Shown: piece by piece, positions 1 through 5,874 of the stretch
How the letters are laid out: each line of letters begins with the position of its first letter
How positions within the stretch are numbered: position 1 is the first letter of the stretch
Source: Zhengella sp041738295
Lineage (GTDB): Bacteria; Pseudomonadota; Alphaproteobacteria; Rhizobiales; Rhizobiaceae
Reading direction: 5' to 3'
NCBI GenBank assembly: GCA_041738295.1
Contig: JBGSQC010000005.1
Location: forward strand, 1 to 6,405
Length of the DNA stretch: 6,405 bases
Program-made: the position numbers and the translations under genes
Notes under the pieces: generated by a model
Seen by the model: the letters and a program-made list of their open reading frames with translations, nothing else
The model's database searches: none
Told to the model about the DNA's origin: nothing

Positions 1-93
1 ACCGAACTCATGGCGCGCGACAATGCCTGGCGCCGCCGCCGCCCGCGCACCGACCAGCGGCCCGGGCGCGATAGCAAGGACAAGCCGTCATGA
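1..93 (+). CDS. C-terminal end of an upstream gene, possibly a Ppx/GppA-family phosphatase (5' partial)
   Basis: Frame 1 is open from the window edge to a TGA at 91-93 and encodes a 30-residue basic, proline- and arginine-rich tail that ends in DSKDKPS. The stop overlaps the rlmE ATG at 90-92 in an ATGA arrangement, which indicates translational coupling and a shared operon. The visible tail has no diagnostic motif. The Ppx/GppA assignment comes only from my knowledge that an exopolyphosphatase/pppGpp phosphatase-family gene often sits directly upstream of rlmE in rhizobia and Brucella. I am fairly confident that a coding region ends here, and much less so about which one. The sequence to the left would settle it. 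Confidence 0.55.
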   Translation, partial: TELMARDNAWRRRRPRTDQRPGRDSKDKPS

Positions 94-845
94 CCAAGAC
101 CACCAAGGGCGGGCAGGGCGGTGCGCCGCGCATGCTGAAGACCAAGATCAAGAAGAAGCGCGGGCTGAAGAATTCATCGCGCCGCTGGCTGGAGCGGCAC
201 CTGAACGATCCTTACGTCCATCGCGCCCAAGCCGAAGGCTACCGCTCGCGCGCGGCCTACAAGCTGATCGAGATCGATGAGCGCTACAAGCTGCTGAAGC
301 CCGGCCAGAAGGTGATCGACCTTGGCGCGGCACCGGGCGGCTGGTGCCAGGTGGCTGGTCGCATTGTCGGCTCACCGGAGGAAGCCCCGACGGTTGTCGG
401 CATCGACTATCTGGAAATGGATGCAGTGCCGGGTGCGATAGTGCTGCAGAAGGATTTTCTCGATGAGGATGCCCCCGACATGCTGATCGCCACACTCGGC
501 GGCGCGCCCGATCTGGTGCTCTCCGACATGGCGGCACCCACCACCGGCCACCGCAAGACCGACCACATCCGCACCCAGCATCTGTGCGAGATCGCGGCTG
601 ATTTCGCCGTCAAGGTGCTGCGGCCAGGCGGACATTTTCTGGCCAAGACCTTCCAGGGCGGGACCGAGAATGACCTGCTGACCATGTTGAAGCAGCATTT
701 CAAATCGGTCCATCATGTGAAGCCGGCAGCAAGCCGCGCTGAAAGCGTGGAGCTTTACCTGCTCGCGCGCGACTTCAAGGGCCGCAAGGCGGCAACAGAA
801 GACGAAGAAACCGGCGACACCGATCAGGCGTCCCGCGAGGACTGA
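90..845 (+). CDS. rlmE: 23S rRNA (uridine-2552 2'-O) methyltransferase RlmE (FtsJ/RrmJ)
   Basis: This 251-residue protein methylates the 2'-O of U2552 in the A-loop of 23S rRNA, using SAM, during late assembly of the large ribosomal subunit in the cytoplasm. The SAM-binding motif DLGAAPGGW is at residues 77-85. The catalytic tetrad K-D-K-E of the family is complete: K58 (in SRAAYKL), D146 (in LSDMAAP), K186 (in LAKTFQGG) and E221 (in SVELYLLA). Compared with the 209-residue E. coli enzyme, there are about 20 extra Lys-rich residues at the N terminus and an acidic tail at the C terminus, as is common in alphaproteobacteria. The ATG at 90 has an AAGGA Shine-Dalgarno sequence at 76-80 with 9-nt spacing, and it overlaps the upstream stop, so the two genes are coupled. 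Its 3' end overlaps the convergent transporter gene by 22 bp. Confidence 0.96.
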   Translation: MTKTTKGGQGGAPRMLKTKIKKKRGLKNSSRRWLERHLNDPYVHRAQAEGYRSRAAYKLIEIDERYKLLKPGQKVIDLGAAPGGWCQVAGRIVGSPEEAPTVVGIDYLEMDAVPGAIVLQKDFLDEDAPDMLIATLGGAPDLVLSDMAAPTTGHRKTDHIRTQHLCEIAADFAVKVLRPGGHFLAKTFQGGTENDLLTMLKQHFKSVHHVKPAASRAESVELYLLARDFKGRKAATEDEETGDTDQASRED

Positions 846-2257
846 TCAGGCACCGCCTTTACTCCATGCCCGCTCATTTCCGAGCCGGCCTCGCGCGGCA
901 GCGTCAGGAACGGCAAAAGGGCGAAAAGCGCCATGGCTGCCGCGCCCAGAAAGGCGATGGCAAAGGCCGTGCCGTCAAGCGCCCGTCCGGTCACATGGCC
1001 GCTTACCTCCAGCACGAGGCCTGCTAGCGCCACGCCGAGCGCCACCGAAATCTGCTGGCTGACGGCGGCAATGGCAGTGGCCTGTGCGGCGGCTTGCTGC
1101 GGCAATCCTGAAAATTGCAGGGCGGCTGTCGACGTGAAGAACAGCGAGCGCGCCAGCCCGCTCGCCAGCAGCACCGTCACCAGCAGCAGCCAGGGCGTCT
1201 CCTTGGTGACGAAGGCAATCGAGCCGATCAGCAGCGCGGCGCTGGCAATGGCCACAAGGATCGCCATGCGGAACCCAAGCGCGCGCAGGATCGGCCGTGC
1301 GGTGAACTTCATGATCAAGGCTCCTCCGGCGCTGGCAAAGGTCACCATGCCGGATTGAAACGGCGTCATGCCGAACAGCAATTGCAGCATCAGCGGCAGC
1401 AGGAAGGGCGTAGCGCCGACGCCGACCCGGAACAGGAACAGCCCGGTGATCGAGGCGCGAAAGGCCGGAACAGCAAAGAGCTTCAGGTCGAGAAGCGGCG
1501 AGGGTGTCCGGCTTGCATGGCGCACATACGCAATCGCGGCAATGATGCCGGCCGCGAGCGCCACCAGCCCGACAGAGGGCGGCAGGGCAGGCAGCGAAAC
1601 CACCGATAGCCCGAACACAATACCGGCAGCCGCCATCCCGGCCAGCATGAAGCCGAGCCGGTCAATCCTGCCCTGGATGCCGCGTTCGGTTTCCGGCAAA
1701 TGCCGGCCCGACAGCCAGATACCGGCGATCCCGATCGGCAGGTTGATGAGAAAGATCCAGTGCCATGAGAAATAGGTGGTGATGAAGCCGCCGAGCGGCG
1801 GTCCGGCAAAGGGGCCGATCAAGGCTGGAATGGTCAGCCACGTCATGGCGCGCACAAGATCGCTCTTGTCGGTGGTGCGCACCAGGATGAGGCGCGCAAT
1901 CGGCGTCATCATCGCCCCGCCCATGCCCTGGACGAAGCGCGCTGCCACAAATTCCGCCAGGGAGCCCGAGATCGCGCAGGCGAGCGAGCCTGCCATGAAC
2001 ACCGCAATCGCCACGCGGAACACGCGGCGCGCGCCGAAGCGATCTGCCATGTAAGCGCTGACCGGAATGAAGATGGCGAGCGACACCAGATAGGCTGTCA
2101 GTGCCAGTTTCAGCGCCACCGGACTTGTGCCGATGTCGGCGGCAATCACCGGCAGCGACGTGGCGATGACGGTCGAATCCATGTTCTCCATGAACAGCGC
2201 CACCGCCAGGATCATTGGCAGGATACGGTTGACGGGCTGGGGGATCACTTGCGCCAT
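824..2257 (-). CDS. MFS drug efflux transporter, DHA2 family (MdtD/HsrA-like)
   Basis: This 477-residue, very hydrophobic inner-membrane protein has the length and segment pattern of a DHA2 (14-helix) proton-drug antiporter. Signatures run in the expected order: the TM1 motif with an acidic residue, MDSTVIATSLP (residues 26-36, D27); motif A-like YMADRFGARR (69-78) in the TM2-TM3 loop; motif B-like RFVQGMGGAMM with R107 in TM4; and antiporter motif C PALIGPFAGPPLGG (144-157) in TM5. The segment SWHWIFLINLPIG (164-176) is also typical. It most resembles, from memory, E. coli MdtD and HsrA, but the substrate cannot be read from the sequence. The ATG at 2257 has no recognisable Shine-Dalgarno sequence; the next in-frame ATG (residue 15) would start inside TM1. 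The gene is divergent from the exported hydrolase gene and convergent with rlmE. No adjacent regulator gene is present. Confidence 0.9.
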   Translation of the reverse strand: MAQVIPQPVNRILPMILAVALFMENMDSTVIATSLPVIAADIGTSPVALKLALTAYLVSLAIFIPVSAYMADRFGARRVFRVAIAVFMAGSLACAISGSLAEFVAARFVQGMGGAMMTPIARLILVRTTDKSDLVRAMTWLTIPALIGPFAGPPLGGFITTYFSWHWIFLINLPIGIAGIWLSGRHLPETERGIQGRIDRLGFMLAGMAAAGIVFGLSVVSLPALPPSVGLVALAAGIIAAIAYVRHASRTPSPLLDLKLFAVPAFRASITGLFLFRVGVGATPFLLPLMLQLLFGMTPFQSGMVTFASAGGALIMKFTARPILRALGFRMAILVAIASAALLIGSIAFVTKETPWLLLVTVLLASGLARSLFFTSTAALQFSGLPQQAAAQATAIAAVSQQISVALGVALAGLVLEVSGHVTGRALDGTAFAIAFLGAAAMALFALLPFLTLPREAGSEMSGHGVKAVPDQSSRDA

Positions 2258-2267
2258 GAGGACGAAA

Positions 2268-2297
2268 CCTATGGAACGCGCCGCCCGCTATGGTCAA
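2268..2297 (-). promoter_or_regulatory. Candidate promoter for the MFS transporter (near-leaderless)
   Basis: Read on the minus strand, CCTTGACC gives a -35 element TTGACC (2297-2292), matching the rhizobial CTTGAC consensus. An 18-nt spacer and CATAGG (2273-2268) follow; the latter matches TATAAT at three of six positions. Transcription would begin about 4 nt before the ATG at 2257, which fits the lack of a Shine-Dalgarno sequence there. The -35 is good and the -10 weak, so this is only a candidate. Confidence 0.3.
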
Positions 2298-2437
2298 GGC
2301 CGCAGACCGGCGGTAACGGAATTGGAAACATGGGCTGACCGATGCGTCACTCGCCCTTCGCCATCACATTTCGCGTGATCGCCTTGCCGTTGGCTCGCAC
2401 TGCCCCACACTCCCCGCGAGGGAAAATCACCAGCAAC

Positions 2438-2442
2438 GGGAG
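2438..2442 (+). promoter_or_regulatory. Ribosome binding site deciding the hydrolase start
   Basis: GGGAG lies 7 nt upstream of the ATG at 2450. This is the best-placed Shine-Dalgarno sequence for this frame and favours the 2450 start over the upstream ATG at 2342. The 2450 start also places the twin-arginine motif at residues 6-12. Confidence 0.7.
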
Positions 2443-2449
2443 TGACTTC

Positions 2450-3427
2450 ATGACACTGATCACCAGCCGACGGAATGCCCTTAAATTCGCCGCCACCGGT
2501 CTTGCAGCCCTTGCCATGCCGCAAATCATGGTCCGTGCGGTCATGGCCGAAACGGCCCCTGGCGTCACCGGCATACCCTTCAGCCGTTTCAAGCTGGGTG
2601 ATTTCACCGTCACCGTCATCAATGACGGCGTGGCCATAGCCGAGAAGCCGCAGGGCACTTTTGGCACCAACCAGACCGAGGAAGCCGTTTCCGCACTGCT
2701 TCAGGCCAATCACCTGCCGGCCGACAAGTTTGCCAACGGCTTTTCGCCGACCCTGGTGCAAACCGGCACCGACACCATCCTCTTCGATACCGGCCTTGGC
2801 GCCGGCGCGCGCGCCAACGGAATGGGCCAGACAGCGGCCCGCCTCGCCATGGCAGGCATCAAGGCGGAGGATGTCACGGTGGTCGTGCTGACCCACATGC
2901 ACCCGGACCACATTGGCGGCCTGATGGAAGACGGAAAGCCCGCCTATCCCAATGCCCGCTATGTCACCGGCAAGACCGAATATGATTTCTGGGCCGATGC
3001 AGCACGCATGGGAACGCCTGCCGAGCGCGTTCACACCATGGTCAATTCCATGGTCAAGCCGATGGCCGAGAAGATCACCTTCATCGACAATGAGGGCGAG
3101 GCCCTGCCGGGCATCCGCGGCATTGCGGCACCGGGCCACACGCCCGGCCACATGGCCTTCCACGTGGAGTCTGCGGGCAAGCGCATGCTGATCACCGCCG
3201 ACACGGCCAACCATTTCGTGCTGTCGCTGCAAAAGCCGGAATGGGAAGTCCGCTTCGACATGGACAAGGCAACCGCCGCCGCCACGCGGCGCAAGGTCTT
3301 CGACATGGTGGCCGCCGACCGCATTCCCTTCATTGGCTACCACATGCCGTTCCCGGCGGCTGGCTATGTCGAGCCCATGGATGGCGGCTTCCGCTTCATC
3401 CCGGAAAGCTACCAGTTCGAACTCTGA
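2450..3427 (+). CDS. Tat-exported MBL-fold metallo-hydrolase (methyl parathion hydrolase/lactonase-like)
   Basis: This 325-residue protein is predicted to be a binuclear zinc hydrolase acting in the periplasm. The N terminus has a twin-arginine signal: SRRNALK (residues 6-12), a hydrophobic stretch, and a likely cleavage after AVMA at about residue 33. The metallo-beta-lactamase fold follows with a full metal-ligand set: HMHPDH (H149, H151, D153, H154), H230 in APGHTPGH, D251 in ITAD, and H298 in GYHMPFP. From memory, the spacing of these ligands and the segments GDFTVTVINDG (50-60), FDTG (112-115), DFW (179-181) and the C-terminal RFIP are close to methyl parathion hydrolase, a family that also contains lactone and ester hydrolases. 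The true substrate is unknown; the parathion name reflects homology only. The gene stands alone on its strand, ends at a strong terminator, and is divergent from an efflux pump. Confidence 0.9.
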   Translation: MTLITSRRNALKFAATGLAALAMPQIMVRAVMAETAPGVTGIPFSRFKLGDFTVTVINDGVAIAEKPQGTFGTNQTEEAVSALLQANHLPADKFANGFSPTLVQTGTDTILFDTGLGAGARANGMGQTAARLAMAGIKAEDVTVVVLTHMHPDHIGGLMEDGKPAYPNARYVTGKTEYDFWADAARMGTPAERVHTMVNSMVKPMAEKITFIDNEGEALPGIRGIAAPGHTPGHMAFHVESAGKRMLITADTANHFVLSLQKPEWEVRFDMDKATAAATRRKVFDMVAADRIPFIGYHMPFPAAGYVEPMDGGFRFIPESYQFEL

Positions 3428-3442
3428 GACTTCGGCATTGAG

Positions 3443-3484
3443 AAAAGGCCCGCTTCGGACCTTCCGAGGCGGGCCTTACTTTTC
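3443..3484. terminator. Bidirectional intrinsic terminator between convergent genes
   Basis: A perfect 9-bp inverted repeat, AAGGCCCGC (3445-3453) with GCGGGCCTT (3469-3477), extends inward through one T-G pair and four further pairs to a 14-bp stem with a 5-nt loop (3459-3463). On the plus strand the stem is followed by ACTTTTC. On the minus strand the flanking AAAA (3443-3446) gives a U-tract. It should therefore stop the hydrolase transcript (stop at 3425-3427) and the M48 transcript. The M48 stop codon TAA (3478-3476) sits inside one arm of the stem. Confidence 0.85.
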
Positions 3485-4504
3485 GTCCGCCAGCCGCTTC
3501 ACGGCCTCGATGCGCTCCGGCGTTGCCGGATGGGTCGATAGAATGCCGAGATCGGCATTGCCATATTTGTCCATCAGGATCTGGAAGAAGGTGGCAATCG
3601 CTTTCGGGTCGTGACCTGCCTTGCGCATGAGGTCGACCGAAAAAGCGTCTGCCTCACGCTCGAAGTCGCGCGAATAGGAGAGCGTCAGCAGTGCGCTCGC
3701 CTGCACGATAATGTCCTCGGTTGCTGATCCGAGATCGCCCGCAATCAGCATGGCAAGGCCTGCAACACCGGCAGCGCGATAGAGCTGGCGCAGCGAGTGT
3801 TTTTCTTCCACATGGCCGATTTCATGGGCGAGCACGCCGAGGATGGATTCGCGCCGGTCGCCTGCCAGTTTGATCAGCTCGTCGGTGATCACCAGCGTGC
3901 CGTCCGGCAGCGCAAAGGCATTGGGCCCGATGCGCCCGCCGGTGCGGAAGTTCAGCGTGTAGCCATCCGCCCCGCGCGGTGAGAGCGCGGCCAGCTTGGT
4001 GAAATCTTCGGTCCAGCGGTCCTGTTCGGCCTTCACCAGCTTGCTTTCGGAAAAGACGCTCGCATCAAGCGATTCCATCGCCGCCTTTGACAAGGCAACA
4101 GGCACGGCCTGGGGCGTCACTGCGACTGCGGCTTCCACCATCACCGGCAGGGCGTAGCGGTAGGTCAGCGCGACACCGGCGATGGCGAGCAGCACAAAGG
4201 CAACGAGATTGATGTGGAAGCGTTCGGCCCAGGTGACGGCGCGTGCGCTGCCCTTTGGCGGAAACAGCCGGTCCACCCCGTCATTGTCGCGGGTCTCGAA
4301 GACCGACCGGTCGGGGAAGGTGAGGCGGCGCGGCGTCGAGCCGACACGGGCCGACACCGTGACGGCGGAATGCGCAAAGGGCCGGGCAGGCGATGCCCCC
4401 GCTTCCAAGAGAACAGTGCTATCACCGGTCAGCGAAACGCGTGCCTCTTCCGCCCGGCCGGAACCGGGCGGATAGGCGGTGCCGCTGATGCTGTCAGAGG
4501 CCAA
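3476..4504 (-). CDS. Membrane-anchored M48-family zinc metallopeptidase with N-terminal DUF7092-like domain
   Basis: Numbered from the preferred TTG start at 4504, the protein has 342 residues. A small beta-rich N-terminal domain (about 5-85, starting SGTAYPPGSG and including STPRRLTFPD) resembles DUF7092. One transmembrane helix follows (about 98-119), then an M48 peptidase domain. The domain contains NAFALPDG (195-202), the zinc site HEIGH (227-231), the third ligand E282 with D286 in FEREAD, and STHPATPERI (323-332). All catalytic residues are present, so it is probably an active gluzincin protease. The basic residues before the helix suggest that the N-terminal domain is cytoplasmic and the protease periplasmic (inference). 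Other possible starts are an ATG at 4546 and a TTG at 4561, but both only add residues overlapping the upstream gene. The TTG at 4504 has GGGG 6 nt upstream and begins right at the domain. The gene is downstream of and coupled to the DUF898 gene. Its substrate is unknown. Confidence 0.88.
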   Translation of the reverse strand: MASDSISGTAYPPGSGRAEEARVSLTGDSTVLLEAGASPARPFAHSAVTVSARVGSTPRRLTFPDRSVFETRDNDGVDRLFPPKGSARAVTWAERFHINLVAFVLLAIAGVALTYRYALPVMVEAAVAVTPQAVPVALSKAAMESLDASVFSESKLVKAEQDRWTEDFTKLAALSPRGADGYTLNFRTGGRIGPNAFALPDGTLVITDELIKLAGDRRESILGVLAHEIGHVEEKHSLRQLYRAAGVAGLAMLIAGDLGSATEDIIVQASALLTLSYSRDFEREADAFSVDLMRKAGHDPKAIATFFQILMDKYGNADLGILSTHPATPERIEAVKRLADEK

Positions 4505-5606
4505 AATCCACCCCGTCGAGATCCATGTAGGCGTCGCCCAGCGCATGGCCGGAAGCTGCAACCTTGTTCACATAGTCATCCAGCGATCCCGACGTGGTGA
4601 GCGTGATCGTCTCGATGGAATAGCGAAAGGCGCGCACCGCTGCCCAGGGCCGGGCAAGGCCCATCGTGATCAGCGTGACGAACAGGTTCGACAGCGCAAT
4701 CCAGGCATATCGGAAGCAGCCCATGGCCGAGGTCAGCCGGTGGCGGCGGTCGATGGTGGTGGCGGAAAGGCCGACATTGCGCACTCCGGCAGCATAGACG
4801 AGGCTGATCACCAGATAGAGCGCGATGATGGCGACATAGGCAATGACGATGAAAACCCAGATGCCGCTCGCCAAGATCTCCTCGCCGCCTTCGGCAAGGG
4901 TGTCGATAAAGCCCGGATTGGTCATGAAGACAAGCGCTGCCCCGCCGGAAAGCAGTACGCTGGCGCCAATCGCCATCAGGAAGGGTACGATGGCTTGGCG
5001 GTACATCGCGCCCGCCGCCGGATCGCAGGCAAACGGCCTGCCACCATAGGTCAGGTTGTTCATCACATAGCGCCACGTCCACTTGGAAAGCAGCGGGATG
5101 GTGAGCCCCAGCGTGAAGACGACCATCAGCCCGCCCAGCACATAGATGGCAAACGCGCCCCAGTAGGTGCCGTGGAAATCAAAGTGGACGTTGCGCCAGC
5201 TCGTCACCCGCGCGTTGAACCGGATGGAGCGCTGGATGAAAAACGGAAAGGCAAAGATCAGCAAACCGAGCAGGGCGAGGCCAACCATCGGGAACAGTTC
5301 CAGCGCCACATTGTAGACGACAAGGATGCCGAACGCGATGATGCGCCCGATCAGGATGCGCACCGGATCGCCGTGATATTCAAGCGATGTTCCGGCGATC
5401 TCGGTATGGCCGTAGAAGAACCTCATCCGGCGTACCTTGGCCCAGGCTGAATAGATGCCAAAGGTAACCACCGTCAGCAGGATGTTGACGATCCAGATGC
5501 CGAAATACTCGCTCGCATTGCTGGTAAAGTGAAGTTGATGATCAGTGAAGGGAGCGGGGCCGGACGCAGCATCCTGCGTCAATGGTGCTGTGGCTTCGAT
5601 GGTCAT
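4494..5606 (-). CDS. YjgN-family (DUF898) multi-pass inner-membrane protein
   Basis: This is a 370-residue integral membrane protein of the DUF898/YjgN family, whose function is not known. Family hallmarks are LHFTSNASEYFGIWIVN near the N terminus and the motif TFGIYSAWAKVRRMRF. Hydrophobic segments lie at about 36-57, 85-101, 105-124, 149-171, 206-227, 247-272 and 300-318, giving roughly six to seven helices. A motif recurs three times, at residues 48-66, 165-183 and 314-332: T-x-G-[IL] at the end of a helix, then a Trp and basic residues. The ATG at 5606 is chosen because GGAGA precedes it with 7-nt spacing; the longer frame up to 5681 adds 25 residues without family features. The stop (4494-4496) lies inside the start region of the M48 gene, so the pair is probably one operon with coupled translation. 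Confidence 0.9.
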   Translation of the reverse strand: MTIEATAPLTQDAASGPAPFTDHQLHFTSNASEYFGIWIVNILLTVVTFGIYSAWAKVRRMRFFYGHTEIAGTSLEYHGDPVRILIGRIIAFGILVVYNVALELFPMVGLALLGLLIFAFPFFIQRSIRFNARVTSWRNVHFDFHGTYWGAFAIYVLGGLMVVFTLGLTIPLLSKWTWRYVMNNLTYGGRPFACDPAAGAMYRQAIVPFLMAIGASVLLSGGAALVFMTNPGFIDTLAEGGEEILASGIWVFIVIAYVAIIALYLVISLVYAAGVRNVGLSATTIDRRHRLTSAMGCFRYAWIALSNLFVTLITMGLARPWAAVRAFRYSIETITLTTSGSLDDYVNKVAASGHALGDAYMDLDGVDFGL

Positions 5607-5612
5607 GATGTG

Positions 5613-5618
5613 TCTCCA
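5613..5618 (-). promoter_or_regulatory. Ribosome binding site deciding the YjgN-family gene start
   Basis: On the minus strand TGGAGA lies 7 nt before the ATG at 5606. It supports this start over the upstream in-frame candidate at 5681, whose extra residues look like untranslated leader. Confidence 0.7.
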
Positions 5619-5824
5619 GCCAACGCCCCGGCGAATTTGGTGACACGCTTTGCGGGAATTGCCAAGTCCCGCTTTCCGCACGACCCTTCAAAAACGGAAA
5701 TGCCCGCACCTTGACGCACCGGCAAGGGCGCAAACTTTGGCCCCTGCGTCTTCCCATGGTCGCAAACCCGTGGTACCAGCCAGCGCCAATCCTGCATGGG
5801 AACCTTTTGACCGAGTCGGCTTCT

Positions 5825-5838
5825 CCCGGTGTACCGGG
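5825..5838. repeat. Palindrome upstream of guaB
   Basis: CCCGGTGTACCGGG is a 6-bp perfect inverted repeat with a 2-nt centre, lying 36 nt before the guaB ATG and overlapping a candidate -10 (5830-5835). The 2-nt centre is too tight for an RNA hairpin loop, so if it functions it is more likely a site for a dimeric DNA-binding protein. No regulator can be named. Confidence 0.4.
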
Positions 5839-5874
5839 GCAAGGGGCCTACTCCCGCATTTTCAGGAACTGGCC

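Larger units (their letters stand above)
2258..2449. promoter_or_regulatory. Divergent intergenic region between the transporter and hydrolase genes
   Basis: This 192-bp gap must carry promoters for both flanking genes. For the hydrolase, a weak candidate is TTGCCG (2384-2389), a 16-nt spacer, then CACACT (2406-2411), which would give a leader of roughly 30 nt. Just upstream is a short inverted repeat, ATCAC-N7-GTGAT (2363-2379), which could be an operator half-pair but is too short to exclude chance. A candidate transporter promoter on the minus strand is listed separately. An in-frame upstream ATG at 2342 could extend the hydrolase by 36 residues, but that segment lacks a signal-peptide pattern and would bury the Tat motif, so I treat it as noncoding. 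Confidence 0.5.
5607..5874. promoter_or_regulatory. Divergent intergenic region between the YjgN-M48 operon and guaB
   Basis: This 268-bp noncoding stretch carries regulatory signals for both sides. For guaB there are two candidate -35 elements: CTTGAC at 5710-5715 with no good -10, and TTGACC at 5807-5812 followed after 17 nt by TGTACC (5830-5835, three of six matches). A perfect palindrome CCCGGT-GT-ACCGGG spans 5825-5838 and covers that -10. The heptamer CGCAAAC occurs at 5729-5735 and again at 5761-5767, exactly 32 bp apart. In the presumed leader of the YjgN gene there is a 6-bp inverted repeat, GCGGGA-N9-TCCCGC (5652-5672). I found no convincing minus-strand promoter and no recognisable riboswitch. 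Confidence 0.5.

Noticed and set aside
23..280. Plus-strand frame overlapping the rlmE start
   Set aside because: It is out of frame with both rlmE and the upstream coupled gene, has an arginine/alanine-rich composition typical of frame shadows, and no ribosome binding site of note.
1662..2297. Minus-strand frame overlapping the MFS transporter in another frame
   Set aside because: It is rich in His and Arg and lacks hydrophobic helices; the transporter frame explains the region fully.
2294..3343. Long minus-strand frame (349 codons) opposite the hydrolase gene
   Set aside because: It is a shadow of the hydrolase in high-GC DNA. Its translation is rich in His, Gly and Arg without domain motifs, while the plus strand carries a complete metal-binding hydrolase.
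4479..5450. Plus-strand frame of 323 codons opposite the YjgN-family gene
   Set aside because: Its product is low-complexity and charged with no family features, whereas the minus strand encodes clear transmembrane helices and DUF898 motifs.
5607..5874. Riboswitch or small RNA upstream of guaB
   Set aside because: I looked for purine-riboswitch-like or extended paired structure and saw only short inverted repeats. No conserved aptamer core was recognisable.
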